NCBI GenBank assembly: GCA_910587295.1
Contig: CAJULP010000070.1
Location: 1-46,867, forward strand
Origin: an uncultured Lachnospiraceae bacterium
GTDB lineage: Bacteria > Bacillota > Clostridia > Lachnospirales > Lachnospiraceae
Length of the DNA stretch: 46,867 nt
Direction: 5' to 3'
How positions within the stretch are numbered: the first letter of the stretch is position 1; the number at the start of each line of letters is the position of its first letter. The translations under genes were made by a program, and so were the position numbers. The notes beneath the pieces were generated by a model. That model was not told where the DNA came from and made no database searches. It saw nothing but the letters and a program-made list of their open reading frames with translations. Below, in pieces: positions 1 to 7,690 of this stretch.

Positions 1-58
1 AATTGGGGATGTTGTACTTGGAAATGTAGATTTATACGGAAAGGATGACTATATATGA
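1..58 (+). CDS. 3' end of an upstream gene (partial)
   Basis: An open frame enters from the left edge, starting at base 2, and gives 18 codons ending DLYGKDDYI before a TGA at 56-58. That TGA overlaps the ATG of the next gene as ATGA, which is typical of translational coupling, so the two genes are probably in one operon. The visible peptide is too short to assign to a family. Confidence 0.45.
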   Translation, partial: IGDVVLGNVDLYGKDDYI

Positions 59-564
59 TATCGCCAGATAAAGTGAGATCAGAAGCAAGGAAAAAAGAGA
101 ACGAGAATTTAAAATTCCGTAGCTATCTAAAAGGTCATGCATATGAAGACGAGTTAGACAGGCAATTTTTACGCTTACATAAAGAGTTATTTGCAGACTA
201 TGATTGCAGTAAATGCAGAAACTGCTGCAAGATGTATAAAGGGAGTGTTCCGACAGAAGATATTGACAAGGATGCACAATATTTAGAAATAACGCCCAAA
301 CAGTTTATTGGTACTTATTTGGAAAAAGAAGAGTATGGCATGGACTATCAGACCAAGCATAAGCCTTGTGATTTTTTGCAGGAGGATGGTAACTGTAAAT
401 TGGGAGACTGTAAACCGGATAGCTGCAAAAAATATCCATATACTGACCAGCCGGAAAGATTATCAAGTTTGCTGAGTATATTAGATACGATAGAAATATG
501 TCCAGTAGCTTTTGAGATTTTGGAGAGATTAAAGAAAGAATATGAATTTAGAGTGCGCAGATAA
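55..564 (+). CDS. YkgJ-type cysteine-cluster protein
   Basis: A 169-residue protein with the cysteine pattern of the YkgJ/zinc- or iron-chelating cluster family (Pfam CxxCxxCC). CSKCRNCC lies near residue 52, followed by CDFL, CKLGDCKPDSCKKYPY and a late CPVAF. In the family these cysteines bind a metal; the biochemical role is mostly unknown. The N-terminus is a charged helix rich in Lys and Glu. The ATG overlaps the stop of the preceding frame (ATGA), and a purine-rich GGAAAGGA sits upstream. The next gene starts 36 bases later behind its own GGGAGG site. No membrane segment is seen. The family call is fairly safe; no function is claimed. Confidence 0.75.
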   Translation: MISPDKVRSEARKKENENLKFRSYLKGHAYEDELDRQFLRLHKELFADYDCSKCRNCCKMYKGSVPTEDIDKDAQYLEITPKQFIGTYLEKEEYGMDYQTKHKPCDFLQEDGNCKLGDCKPDSCKKYPYTDQPERLSSLLSILDTIEICPVAFEILERLKKEYEFRVRR

Positions 565-599
565 GCCTTATGTTTATCTGTTAGGGAGGTAATAAGCTG

Positions 600-2025
600 A
601 TGCAAATAGATCCAAAGAAATTAATTGGAGAAGCAACCGAATATGATAAAAAGCGCAGTGTAGAAAGAAAAAAGGTAAAGGATTGGCTGAAAAGTGTCAG
701 CGCATTCGCAAATAGTTTTGGTGGCACCTTGATTTGGGGTATTACAAATGATGATGAAGTTGTTGGATTAGAAAATGCGGAATCTGATGCGGAGTTTATA
801 AGTGAGACAATTAAAACAAAAATTGATTCTATCCCGAAAGTAAATTTACGATTTCATATGGAAGACAACAAGAAATTGATTCTGCTTGACGTGTATGCAG
901 GTAAAGAAACGCCATATTACTATGTGGGCGAGGGAAATATGACTGCTTATATTCGTTTGGGAAATGAAAGCGTTCCGGCGGATAACATTACGCTCAAACG
1001 ATTGGTTCTTCAGGGAACAAATCGTACTTATGACAGTTTGGTTTCAAATTATAAGTTCAAGAACATGGCGTTTACAAAATTACGTTCTGTATGTAAGCAT
1101 AATACAGGGAAAGATTTTGAGGATAGCGATTATGAATCTTGGGGAATTATAGACGAAGAGGGGAATCTTACAAATGCAGGGGCATTGCTGGCGGATGAGT
1201 CTCCCGTTCGTCATTCGAGAGTTTTTTGTACGCGATGGAATGGGTTGGACAAGGCATCAGGCTTGATAGATGCTATTGATGATGAAGAATACAGTGGCGG
1301 TCTTGTAAATCTTTTGCAGGACAGCATGAGTTTTTGTTTCTAGAAATACGAAGAAAGCTTGGAAAAAAACAGGAAACGGAAGAATTGAGATGCCGGATTA
1401 TCCGGATACGGCTGTGCTTGAAGGAATCGTAAACGCGCTGATTCATAGGAACTATCTAGAATTGGGGAGTGAAGTTCATATAGATATGTTTGATGACAGA
1501 ATGGAGATTTACTCTCCGGGAGGTATGTTGGATGGGCGCAAGGTGCAGGACTTAGATTTGAGGAATGTATCGTCTAGGAGACGGAATCCAATCATTGCCG
1601 ATATATTTAACCGTTTGAAATATATGGATCGCCGAGGTAGCGGTTTTAAGAAAATCTTGGATTCCTATGAATTTCAGGGACATTATACGGAAGAAATGAA
1701 ACCGGAGTTTAGGTCGAGTAATAGTGAATTTTGGCTGATACTAAGAAATTTAAATTATAATCTTAATACTATCGGCAATGATTTATCGGCACAAATTGCC
1801 GACAATAAAATGCCGATAAAAAATGCCGATAAAAAAGTGCCGATAAAGACGGGACTGCAGTTAGAGAAGATACTTCAATACCTATCGGAACAAGAGGAAT
1901 GTTCTTGTAGAGATATTTGTGCTCTTTTAGATGTAAAAGAACGTAGAGCAAGGCAATTGCTTCAAATATTGCAGGAGCAAGGCAAAATAGAGATTATTGG
2001 TGCAAATAGGACAAATATAGGGTGA
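600..2025 (+). pseudogene. AlbA_2 / RecG-like ATP-binding regulator, split by a +1 frameshift
   Basis: Two consecutive frames together make one protein of about 475 residues. The first (600-1343) carries the Schlafen AlbA_2 DNA-binding domain: the start LIGEATEYDKKRSVE, then FANSFGGTLIWGI and YIRLGNESVPA. The second carries the HATPase_c_4 part (VNALIHRNYLELGSEVHI, then MEIYSPGG and RRGSGFKKIL) and a C-terminal winged-helix segment (CSCRDICALLDVKERRARQLL). The frames join at a T5 run at 1331-1335. With four Ts, translation continues FVSRNTKKAWKKTGNGRIEMPDYPD across the break with no other defect. So one inserted T is the only lesion: a recent mutation, slippage at a homopolymer, or a read error. 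Between the last two domains is a short repeat encoding NKMPIKNADKKVPIK. Family proteins are usually regulators in accessory regions. Confidence 0.8.
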
Positions 2026-2390
2026 TAAAAGGATAGGAATAAAAATCCCAAACAGTGTTTCGGAAATTCAAAAAGTGAATCAGCGTTTAGCTTTTGATGA
2101 GGGGATAGCTAATATGTTTACTGGATATTTAATGCTTCCGTGATAACACCATGATAACAAAAATTCCCAAAACGTCAGATACAAGGTGCATATCAAAGAG
2201 AAAACCACCGGAAAAGCCCTGAAAAGCACACAAAATTACCCCGGTTTCCACCACAGAAAACCGTGAGGGTGGTAGAACAGCAGATTCAGGCCGTGACGCG
2301 GCTGATTCTAAGAGGTATCGTACATTATCAAAGCAAATGTTGGTAGAATGATGTAATTATCGAAAAAATAAGAAAGGCAGGGATAGAGGT
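2026..2390 (+). other. Intergenic stretch, no supportable gene
   Basis: About 365 bases without a gene I can support. Short readable fragments (for example a frame giving VVEQQIQAVTRLILRGI near 2270-2320) suggest remains of older coding sequence, but none has a start, ribosome site and recognisable family. The segment separates the regulator above from the small gene at 2391. Confidence 0.4.
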
Positions 2391-2798
2391 ATGAGTACAG
2401 TTATTGATGTTATGTTGGCAATCAGGGATAGATGTCCTGTTTTTTATCACAAAGATACGAAGCAGTTTGACAGGATGCCATATTCTAAGGAGGAGGACCT
2501 GAATCCGAATGTAATGCTGAAGATTGGAGACGACAGGAATACTATTATGCTGCCAACATATGAGAAAATAGACCATAAAGAGATCATGCGCTTTTATGTA
2601 AGAGAGTGTGTGGAAGATAAGGAAATGCGGCGGCAGTTGTTTGATATACTAAGAAGAAGGGATTATATGGATCTGTATTTGGACAAGCTTCATGAGTTAG
2701 ATTTATATGAAGACTTTGATGAAGTATGTGGAGACATCTATATACAGATATTTGATGAGTGGGCTAAAGAAAATAATCTGAACTTCTTTGCGGACTGA
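2391..2798 (+). CDS. UPF0158-like small protein
   Basis: A 135-residue soluble acidic protein. The central phrase IMLPTYEKIDHKEIMRFYV, followed by a DILRRRDYMDLYLDKLHELDLYEDF-type helical half, resembles the UPF0158 family (Pfam PF03682), in which an aspartate-rich N-terminal part precedes a 'LP.y.eid.y.im..F' motif and an arginine-rich FR-type helix. Function in that family is unknown. The start ATG is preceded by GATAGAGGT, a plausible ribosome site. A strong stem-loop follows 35 bases downstream, so the gene is probably monocistronic. The family call is from memory of the motif and only moderately secure. Confidence 0.6.
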   Translation: MSTVIDVMLAIRDRCPVFYHKDTKQFDRMPYSKEEDLNPNVMLKIGDDRNTIMLPTYEKIDHKEIMRFYVRECVEDKEMRRQLFDILRRRDYMDLYLDKLHELDLYEDFDEVCGDIYIQIFDEWAKENNLNFFAD

Positions 2799-2832
2799 AA
2801 AGGGGCTGTTTTTGTAAATATTTTATAAGAAT

Positions 2833-2870
2833 AAGGTCTTCTATGAAAAATCGAAATCATAGGAGGCCTT
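2833..2870 (+). terminator. Stem-loop downstream of the UPF0158-like gene
   Basis: Arms 2833-2846 and 2857-2870 pair over 14 positions (two are G-U in RNA) around a 10-base A-rich loop. The bases after the stem are AAATTGTGG, so a U-tract is lacking on this strand. It still is the only strong fold at the end of the gene. Confidence 0.55.
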
Positions 2871-2890
2871 AAATTGTGGTAAACAAAAAA

Positions 2891-3073
2891 TTAGTTCCGG
2901 CGCTTTAGTTTACGGACACGCATTGCATTTTTGGCAGCGTTTGCGGCTTCCGGCATGACATAAATCTCGTCGGGATCACAGTCAGAAAAGACTGCCTGTA
3001 CATCATCCATCAGGTAGGTTTTGGATTCATAAATTTTACATATTCCTATTGACAAAACAATATTATATAGCAT
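2891..3073 (-). CDS. Hypothetical 60-residue ORF, doubtful
   Basis: A minus-strand frame whose last 40 residues (MDDVQAVFSDCDPDEIYVMP, then an Arg/Lys-rich tail ending RKLKRRN) look protein-like. Its first ATG lies inside the large inverted repeat that controls the divergent PadR gene, and no ribosome site precedes either ATG. It could be the decayed 3' end of a lost gene. No family is recognised. Confidence 0.25.
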   Translation of the reverse strand: MLYNIVLSIGICKIYESKTYLMDDVQAVFSDCDPDEIYVMPEAANAAKNAMRVRKLKRRN

Positions 3074-3116
3074 ATAGTATATATATCACCAACAATACTA
3101 TATGCTATATAATATT
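3049..3116 (+). promoter_or_regulatory. Promoter and 22-bp perfect inverted repeat of the PadR operon
   Basis: TTGACA at 3049-3054 and TATAGT at 3073-3078, spaced 18, form a good sigma-A promoter. The -10 lies inside the left arm of a perfect inverted repeat: 3059-3080 is the exact complement of 3095-3116, with a 14-base spacer. PadR proteins bind AT-rich dyads around their own promoters, so this is probably the autoregulatory operator. The spacing and position are seen directly; the binding is inferred. Confidence 0.75.
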
Positions 3117-3152
3117 ATAGAATACAATAATATTGCGGAAAGGAGTAGTGTA

Positions 3153-3476
3153 ATGGTTTTTAACACAGGAGCGGCGTTGCTTGATGCGGTGGTTCTTGCG
3201 GTTGTCTCCAGGGAAGTGGAAGGAGCATACGGATACAAGATTACGCAGGATGTCCGGCAAGTGATCGAGCTTTCCGAGTCCACGTTATACCCGGTGCTGC
3301 GGCGTCTTCAGAAAGATGAGTGCCTTGAAGTGTATGACAGGGAATGTGCCGGAAGGAACCGGCGGTATTATAAGACTACGGAAAAGGGCCGGCTGCAGCT
3401 TAATTTGTATGAAAGTGAATGGAGAAAATATTCTGCAAAAATCAATGGGATATTCGAGGGAGGAACGGGCAAATGA
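3153..3476 (+). CDS. PadR family transcriptional regulator
   Basis: A 107-residue winged-helix regulator. The PadR pattern is clear: N-terminal helix, AYGYKITQDVRQVIELSEST, then LYPVLRRLQKDECLEVYDRE and GRNRRYYKTTEKGRLQL, ending in a short dimerisation helix. It is of the short PadR-s2 size. I chose ATG 3153 because AAAGGAG stands 9 bases before it; an in-frame ATG 51 bases upstream lies within the operator dyad and has no ribosome site. The stop overlaps the next gene's start (ATGA). PadR genes followed by DUF1700 and DUF4097 are a recurring Clostridia and Bacilli arrangement, probably an envelope-stress-type operon repressed by PadR. Confidence 0.9.
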   Translation: MVFNTGAALLDAVVLAVVSREVEGAYGYKITQDVRQVIELSESTLYPVLRRLQKDECLEVYDRECAGRNRRYYKTTEKGRLQLNLYESEWRKYSAKINGIFEGGTGK

Positions 3477-4246
3477 ACAGATGGGAATTTATGAGGCAGT
3501 TAGAAATGCTGCTCTCCGATATTACATCCAGTGAGAGGGCGGAGGCCCTGCAATATTATAATGATTATTTTAACGATGCCGGGGCTGAAAATGAACGTCA
3601 GGTGATTAAAGCACTAGGTTCGCCGGCACAGGTGGCGAAGATTGTAAAAGACGGTCTGTCAGACAATCCGAATATAGGTGAATTTACGGAAACCGGGTTT
3701 ACCAGCCAAAGAACCCAAAATCCCAACGCTATTATAAAGAGAAGCGGCCAGCCTCAGGAACAGGGAGCGCAGGCTGAAAGGAATATGGGAAAGGGCAATG
3801 CGGGAGGCGGAAATTACGGGAATCCAAGTACGGCAGAAGCGGACAGCGGCAATAAGAAAAAGGAAGAGTTTCCTGCATGGGCCATTGTACTGATCGTGAT
3901 TGGGTGTATTATCTGTTCCCCGGTGATCTTAGGAGTGGCGGCAGCGGCTTTGGGCGTGATCGCAAGTGTGTTTATCACGGTTTTCGGGTTTATCTTTGGA
4001 TTTGGACTGGCGGCATTTATCTTGCTTATTGTGGCAGTAGCGCTGGTAGCGGGAGGATTTGGATGTCTGTTTTCATCACCCATAACAGCCATGGGCTTAG
4101 TAGGCGGCGGGCTGATCTGTTTATCGCTTGGAATCTTGTTTTTACTGCTTACCGTCTTTTTGGCAGGGAAGCTGATCCCGGCGGTGTGCCAGGGGGTTGT
4201 ATATATATTTAAAAAGATTTTTAAGAAAAAGGAGGAAGCGGCATGA
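3473..4246 (+). CDS. DUF1700 family membrane protein
   Basis: A 257-residue protein. The N-terminal 70 residues, MNRWEFMRQLEMLLSDITSS then YYNDYFNDAGAENERQVIKALGSP, are the DUF1700 signature (a helical cytoplasmic domain). A Gly/Asn/Gln-rich linker follows, then from about residue 135 three to four hydrophobic segments rich in Gly, Ala, Val and Phe, and a basic tail FKKIFKKKEEAA facing the cytoplasm. The chosen ATG overlaps the PadR stop; the same frame is open further upstream but only across the PadR gene. It overlaps the next gene by four bases, so all three are translationally coupled. Molecular function is not established; related proteins are thought to work with PadR partners at the membrane. 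Confidence 0.85.
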   Translation: MNRWEFMRQLEMLLSDITSSERAEALQYYNDYFNDAGAENERQVIKALGSPAQVAKIVKDGLSDNPNIGEFTETGFTSQRTQNPNAIIKRSGQPQEQGAQAERNMGKGNAGGGNYGNPSTAEADSGNKKKEEFPAWAIVLIVIGCIICSPVILGVAAAALGVIASVFITVFGFIFGFGLAAFILLIVAVALVAGGFGCLFSSPITAMGLVGGGLICLSLGILFLLLTVFLAGKLIPAVCQGVVYIFKKIFKKKEEAA

Positions 4247-5229
4247 ATAAGTTTTTTAAATATGGGCTGATGATTGCAGGTGTATCCATGGCGGTGGGCA
4301 TCGTGTTTGCTTTTTTTAGTACAATAATTGGGGGAAAGATCGTATGGAGAAACCATTCCGGATGGGTTGTCCGCAGCTTAAGTCATATGGGGTTCTGGGA
4401 TGATGCGGAAGATTTTTGGGATACATCCTATGACCGGGATGAGCGGTTTAGGATGAACGAGAACAAAAATGACGCATCCACGGAGCTTAGGATAAACGGG
4501 GAACCGGCAGATATTGGGAAGATACAGGAACCGGGAGAGATCCCGTCGGCCGGAATCAGGAATCTGGAACTTGACTTAGGGGCCGGGGAGTTTTACATCA
4601 GGGAAAAAGATACGGATGACGGCAGTATAAGTATTTTGGTGCAGGGGCTTATTGGCGATTGTGATTACTATACGGATGGAGATACCCTGCATGTGGAAAG
4701 CTTTAAGGGAAATCATTTAATAGGGGAAGACCTTTCCAAAAACCAGATTATTATCGATATTCCCAAGGGGAAGCAGTTTGACGAAGTGGATCTTACATGC
4801 GGCGCCGCAATGGTGGAGGCTGACTATTTAAAGGCAAGTGAATTGGAGATTTTGGTAGGCGCCGGGGAAGCGAGGATTAATTATGCCAGTGTGGATCGGC
4901 TTTCGGCGAGCATCGGCGCAGGAAGAGTTGAGGCAAATGATGTATTGGCAAGGGAAGTGGATCTGGAAGTCGGTATGGGAGAGTGTGTCTATTATGGAAC
5001 GATTTTAAAGGATCTGGATGCGCAATGTGACCTTGGAAATATGGAGATCATGGTTACGGGAAGTATGAAAGATTACAACTACGAAATCGAATGCAATGCC
5101 GGGAGCATTAATCTGGGAGGAAACAGCATCACCAGCCTGGCTTCTGAAAAGGAAATTTTTAACGGTGCGCCGGGAACCTTTGAACTGTCCTGCAATATGG
5201 GCAACATAACGGTGGACTTTTTGGGATAA
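4243..5229 (+). CDS. DUF4097 family beta-strand repeat protein
   Basis: A 328-residue protein with one N-terminal membrane helix (residues about 8-30, ending AFFSTIIGG) and then an acidic extracellular or periplasm-facing part. From about residue 100 onward it shows short repeated beta-strand units of the DUF4097 (adhesin-like, beta-helix) type: LDLGAGEFYI, LTCGAAMVEA, ILVGAGEARI, ASIGAGRVEA, LEVGMGECVY, CDLGNMEIMV, CNAGSINLGG, CNMGNITVDF. Each repeat has a Gly at the turn. It is the last gene of the PadR operon, followed by a strong stem-loop. Role unknown; the operon context suggests an envelope function. Confidence 0.85.
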   Translation: MNKFFKYGLMIAGVSMAVGIVFAFFSTIIGGKIVWRNHSGWVVRSLSHMGFWDDAEDFWDTSYDRDERFRMNENKNDASTELRINGEPADIGKIQEPGEIPSAGIRNLELDLGAGEFYIREKDTDDGSISILVQGLIGDCDYYTDGDTLHVESFKGNHLIGEDLSKNQIIIDIPKGKQFDEVDLTCGAAMVEADYLKASELEILVGAGEARINYASVDRLSASIGAGRVEANDVLAREVDLEVGMGECVYYGTILKDLDAQCDLGNMEIMVTGSMKDYNYEIECNAGSINLGGNSITSLASEKEIFNGAPGTFELSCNMGNITVDFLG

Positions 5230-5260
5230 GAGGGCTCTGAAGTTGTCCTTATATGAAAAT

Positions 5261-5301
5261 AAAGAGGGAAAGCTCCTTGATTTTGGGAACTTTCCCTCTT
5301 T
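5261..5301. terminator. Bidirectional terminator between DUF4097 and lacI-type genes
   Basis: Perfect 12-bp arms AAAGAGGGAAAG (5261-5272) and CTTTCCCTCTTT (5290-5301) with a 17-base loop. The arms carry A/T ends on both strands, so the fold can serve the converging genes on both sides. Confidence 0.85.
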
Positions 5302-5315
5302 GTTTTGACGATGGA

Positions 5316-6320
5316 TCACGGTTTTAAAATTGACGGGCTGACAAATGTCAGTTCATAGGGCGCTTCCGGGTGGTTGGTACGGAAGACCAGCTGCAGGGCA
5401 AGGCGCTTCCCTAAAAGCCCGGTAGGAACATTGGCGGTGGTGATGTGCCCGGCTACGTTAGCGTATTCCTCAGCGTTATCAAAACCTGTCAGTTTGACAG
5501 GGTGGGGCAGTTTTTTGGGATTTTCATCCATGTACTGTTTGACGAAATGGGCCACGAAATCGCTGGCACATACAAAAGCGGTGGGCCAATCCTCAAGAGA
5601 ATCCAAAAAGGCGTTTATTTCCTGTCCATAGGAAAAAATGCCGATCTTTTCTGTAAGGCAATGCCGGGAAACAACAGCAAGCCCGTATTTTTCCATGCAG
5701 GAAAGAAAGCCCTTATAACGCTCCAGGTTCGTCCGTGCATATCCGATATCGCCCAGAAAACCAATCTTTTTATGTCCATCCCGTATCAGGGATTCCGTGA
5801 TCTCAAATTCCGTGCAGTATCCTTCGATCAATAGCAAATCACCGTTTAACTGGCGGTCCGATATGGAAGGAACGGTATCCAGATAGACTTTTGGATGGGG
5901 AAGGCGGCTGATCATGCCCAGTATTTCGGGGTCGTATACGTTTATGACCACAACGCCGTCCACGCCATCGCTTAACAGGATGGAAGGCAGGCTGAAATCT
6001 TTTGTATGGATGGAAGGAACATAAGTGTACATCAGGTTGATGTTGTGTTTTGAAAGCTCCTGTGCCATCCGATGGATCAGGCTTGTCCAGAAAGAAGCGG
6101 AATCCGGCCTTGATACGATAAGGGAAACAATTTTTTCATTATGCACAGGCGTTTCGATAGCCTGATAAGGAAGCTTGGAATATCCCAGTTCCTTTGCTTT
6201 GTTAAAAATTAGTTCGCGGAGGGAATCTGATACCCCTGCCTGATTATTAAACGCCTTGCTGACGGTGACCCTGGATATGTTCAGGGAATCAGCAATATCT
6301 TTCATAGTGATCTTTTCCAT
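5316..6320 (-). CDS. LacI/GalR family transcriptional regulator
   Basis: A 334-residue regulator with the classic N-terminal LacI helix-turn-helix, MKDIADSLNISRVTVSKAFN, and hinge NKAKELGY. A periplasmic-binding-protein-like sugar sensor domain follows (VSLIVSRPDSASFWTSLIHR; DGVVVINVYDPEIL; KIGFLGDIGYARTNLERYKG; AFVCASDFVAHFVKQYM; LTGFDNAEEYANVAGHITT). The length is normal. It is divergent from the glycan operon, with 374 bases between, and probably represses that operon until its glycan-derived ligand appears. The last part differs from true PurR/LacI (it ends PSILKP). Regulation of the operon is inferred from position. Confidence 0.92.
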   Translation of the reverse strand: MEKITMKDIADSLNISRVTVSKAFNNQAGVSDSLRELIFNKAKELGYSKLPYQAIETPVHNEKIVSLIVSRPDSASFWTSLIHRMAQELSKHNINLMYTYVPSIHTKDFSLPSILLSDGVDGVVVINVYDPEILGMISRLPHPKVYLDTVPSISDRQLNGDLLLIEGYCTEFEITESLIRDGHKKIGFLGDIGYARTNLERYKGFLSCMEKYGLAVVSRHCLTEKIGIFSYGQEINAFLDSLEDWPTAFVCASDFVAHFVKQYMDENPKKLPHPVKLTGFDNAEEYANVAGHITTANVPTGLLGKRLALQLVFRTNHPEAPYELTFVSPSILKP

Positions 6321-6348
6321 ACTAACCCCTGCCGTGTGCTGTTGACTG

Positions 6349-6377
6349 ATATTAATGACTTTAGTATATCATGTCAA
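6349..6377 (-). promoter_or_regulatory. Promoter of the LacI-type gene
   Basis: On the minus strand TTGACA (6377-6372) and TAATAT (6354-6349) are separated by exactly 17 bases, a near-consensus sigma-A promoter that would start transcription just upstream of the regulator ATG. Confidence 0.7.
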
Positions 6378-6631
6378 AACGGAAAAAACAATAAATTAGT
6401 TTACAAATGTTAATGCAAATATGCTTTTGACAGCGTTGTATGTAACTTGTTTTGTTCAAATCTTACTTTATATATGTAATAAATTAGAAAATAATATATA
6501 AACAAAACAAAAATTTACATTTTTAAATATGAGAAAATATGTCGAAACTATTAAAAAGCAGATAAATTAGTGAACTATGTACAAAAAATGTATTAAAAAT
6601 TTGAGTAAAGTGATGAATTTGACTCTGATTG

Positions 6632-6670
6632 TTGACATTTGTATCAATAAATGTTAATTTATTGTTAACA
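6632..6670 (+). promoter_or_regulatory. Promoter and candidate operator of the glycan operon
   Basis: TTGACA (6632-6637), 17-base spacer, TAATTT (6655-6660). Over the -10 lies the dyad TGTTAA-N7-TTAACA (6652-6670), placed so that a bound repressor would block RNA polymerase. The dyad lacks the central CG of textbook LacI-family operators, so ownership by the neighbouring regulator is likely but unproven. The rest of 6380-6630 is AT-rich with no gene; TTAGTTTACAAATGTTAAT-like text near 6395 may be a second half-site. Confidence 0.6.
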
Positions 6671-6694
6671 AAAATAAACAAGGAGGTAAAAGTA

Positions 6695-7678
6695 ATGGCA
6701 ATGAAAAAAACGCTTGACAAAGGAAGTAAGTCTGGCGTGAAACCAAAAAAGAAACGCTGGTCAAAAGATGACACAGAGTTATTTTTACTGTCTGCACCGA
6801 CTTTGCTGTGGTTTTTGATTTTCTCATACATGCCGATGTTTGGGATTATCATCGCCTTTAAGGTGTATAAACTGGCACCGGGCGGACATGGTTTCCTTTA
6901 CAACTTGCTGCACAGTGAATGGGCAGGATTTGGAAACTTTTCTTATTTTTTCACTTCCAATTCATTCACCATGCTTCTTAGAAACACGATCCTTTACAAC
7001 ATCGCTTTTATCATTATAAGCGCCAGCGTCGCGGTGGGCGGTGCACTGATGTTAAGCAGCATGAGGAATAAGCGTGGTTCTAAAGTTTACCAGACCATGA
7101 TGTTTTTACCCTACTTTATGTCATGGGTAGTAGTAAGCTATTTCGTTTACGCATTGTTAACACCGGAGAGGGGTTATGTAAACGGGATCATTACCGCTTT
7201 AGGCGGCGAGAGGATCATGTGGTACCAGGAAAGTAAATATTGGCCCTTTATCCTTATTTTCCTGAACACATGGAAAGGCATGGGATACGGGATGGTGCTG
7301 TATCTTGCCAGCATTACAGGGATCGACCCTTCGCTTTATGAGGCGGCGGTGATGGACGGGGCGACCAAATCCCAGCAGGCAAGGCACATTACGCTTCCGG
7401 CTATCAAGCCTGTGTTTATCATGATGTTGATCTTAGATTGTGGTAAGATCTTCAATTCGGACTTCGGGTTGTTCTATCAGGTAACAGGAAGGGTGCCGGC
7501 ATCTTTGTATACCACGGTTTCCACTTTCGATACCTACATATTTAACGCAATCCAGTCCACGGCACCGATCGGGCAGACTGCTGCGGCATCGTTCTTCCAG
7601 GCAATCTGCAGCTGCGGTACGATTTTACTTGCAAACTGGATTGTCAGCAAGCTTGACAATGAAAACAGGATCATATAG
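6695..7678 (+). CDS. ABC sugar transporter permease, LplB type
   Basis: A 327-residue inner-membrane permease with about six hydrophobic segments. The EAA loop that docks the ATPase is clear: LYEAAVMDGATKSQQARHIT followed by LPAIKPVF. The N-terminal phrase LFLLSAPTLLWFLIFSYMPM and GLFYQVTG near the end are typical of the LplB/YteP group, which imports complex carbohydrates with an LplC partner and a LipO-type binding protein. The start ATG 6695 has AAGGAGG 8 bases upstream; an in-frame start 66 bases earlier overlaps the promoter. First gene of the operon. No dedicated ATPase gene is present, so a shared MsmX-like ATPase elsewhere is expected. Confidence 0.92.
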   Translation: MAMKKTLDKGSKSGVKPKKKRWSKDDTELFLLSAPTLLWFLIFSYMPMFGIIIAFKVYKLAPGGHGFLYNLLHSEWAGFGNFSYFFTSNSFTMLLRNTILYNIAFIIISASVAVGGALMLSSMRNKRGSKVYQTMMFLPYFMSWVVVSYFVYALLTPERGYVNGIITALGGERIMWYQESKYWPFILIFLNTWKGMGYGMVLYLASITGIDPSLYEAAVMDGATKSQQARHITLPAIKPVFIMMLILDCGKIFNSDFGLFYQVTGRVPASLYTTVSTFDTYIFNAIQSTAPIGQTAAASFFQAICSCGTILLANWIVSKLDNENRII

Positions 7679-7690
7679 GAGGTGAGTGAC

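Noticed and set aside
2026..2390. Possible small gene or recombinase fragment
   Set aside because: Readable phrases exist, but no start, ribosome site or known family could be shown.
3102..3152. An earlier ATG in frame with PadR
   Set aside because: It lies inside the right arm of the operator dyad, has no ribosome site, and adds residues not found in PadR proteins.
3814..4356. A 180-codon minus-strand frame opposite DUF1700
   Set aside because: It lies across a coupled plus-strand gene with clear family sequence; composition is that of a shadow frame (many Pro, Ser, Lys) and it has no ribosome site.
7682..7690. GTG 7682 as start of the second permease
   Set aside because: It overlaps the AGGAGG site that must serve as the ribosome site; GTG 7691 has the right spacing.
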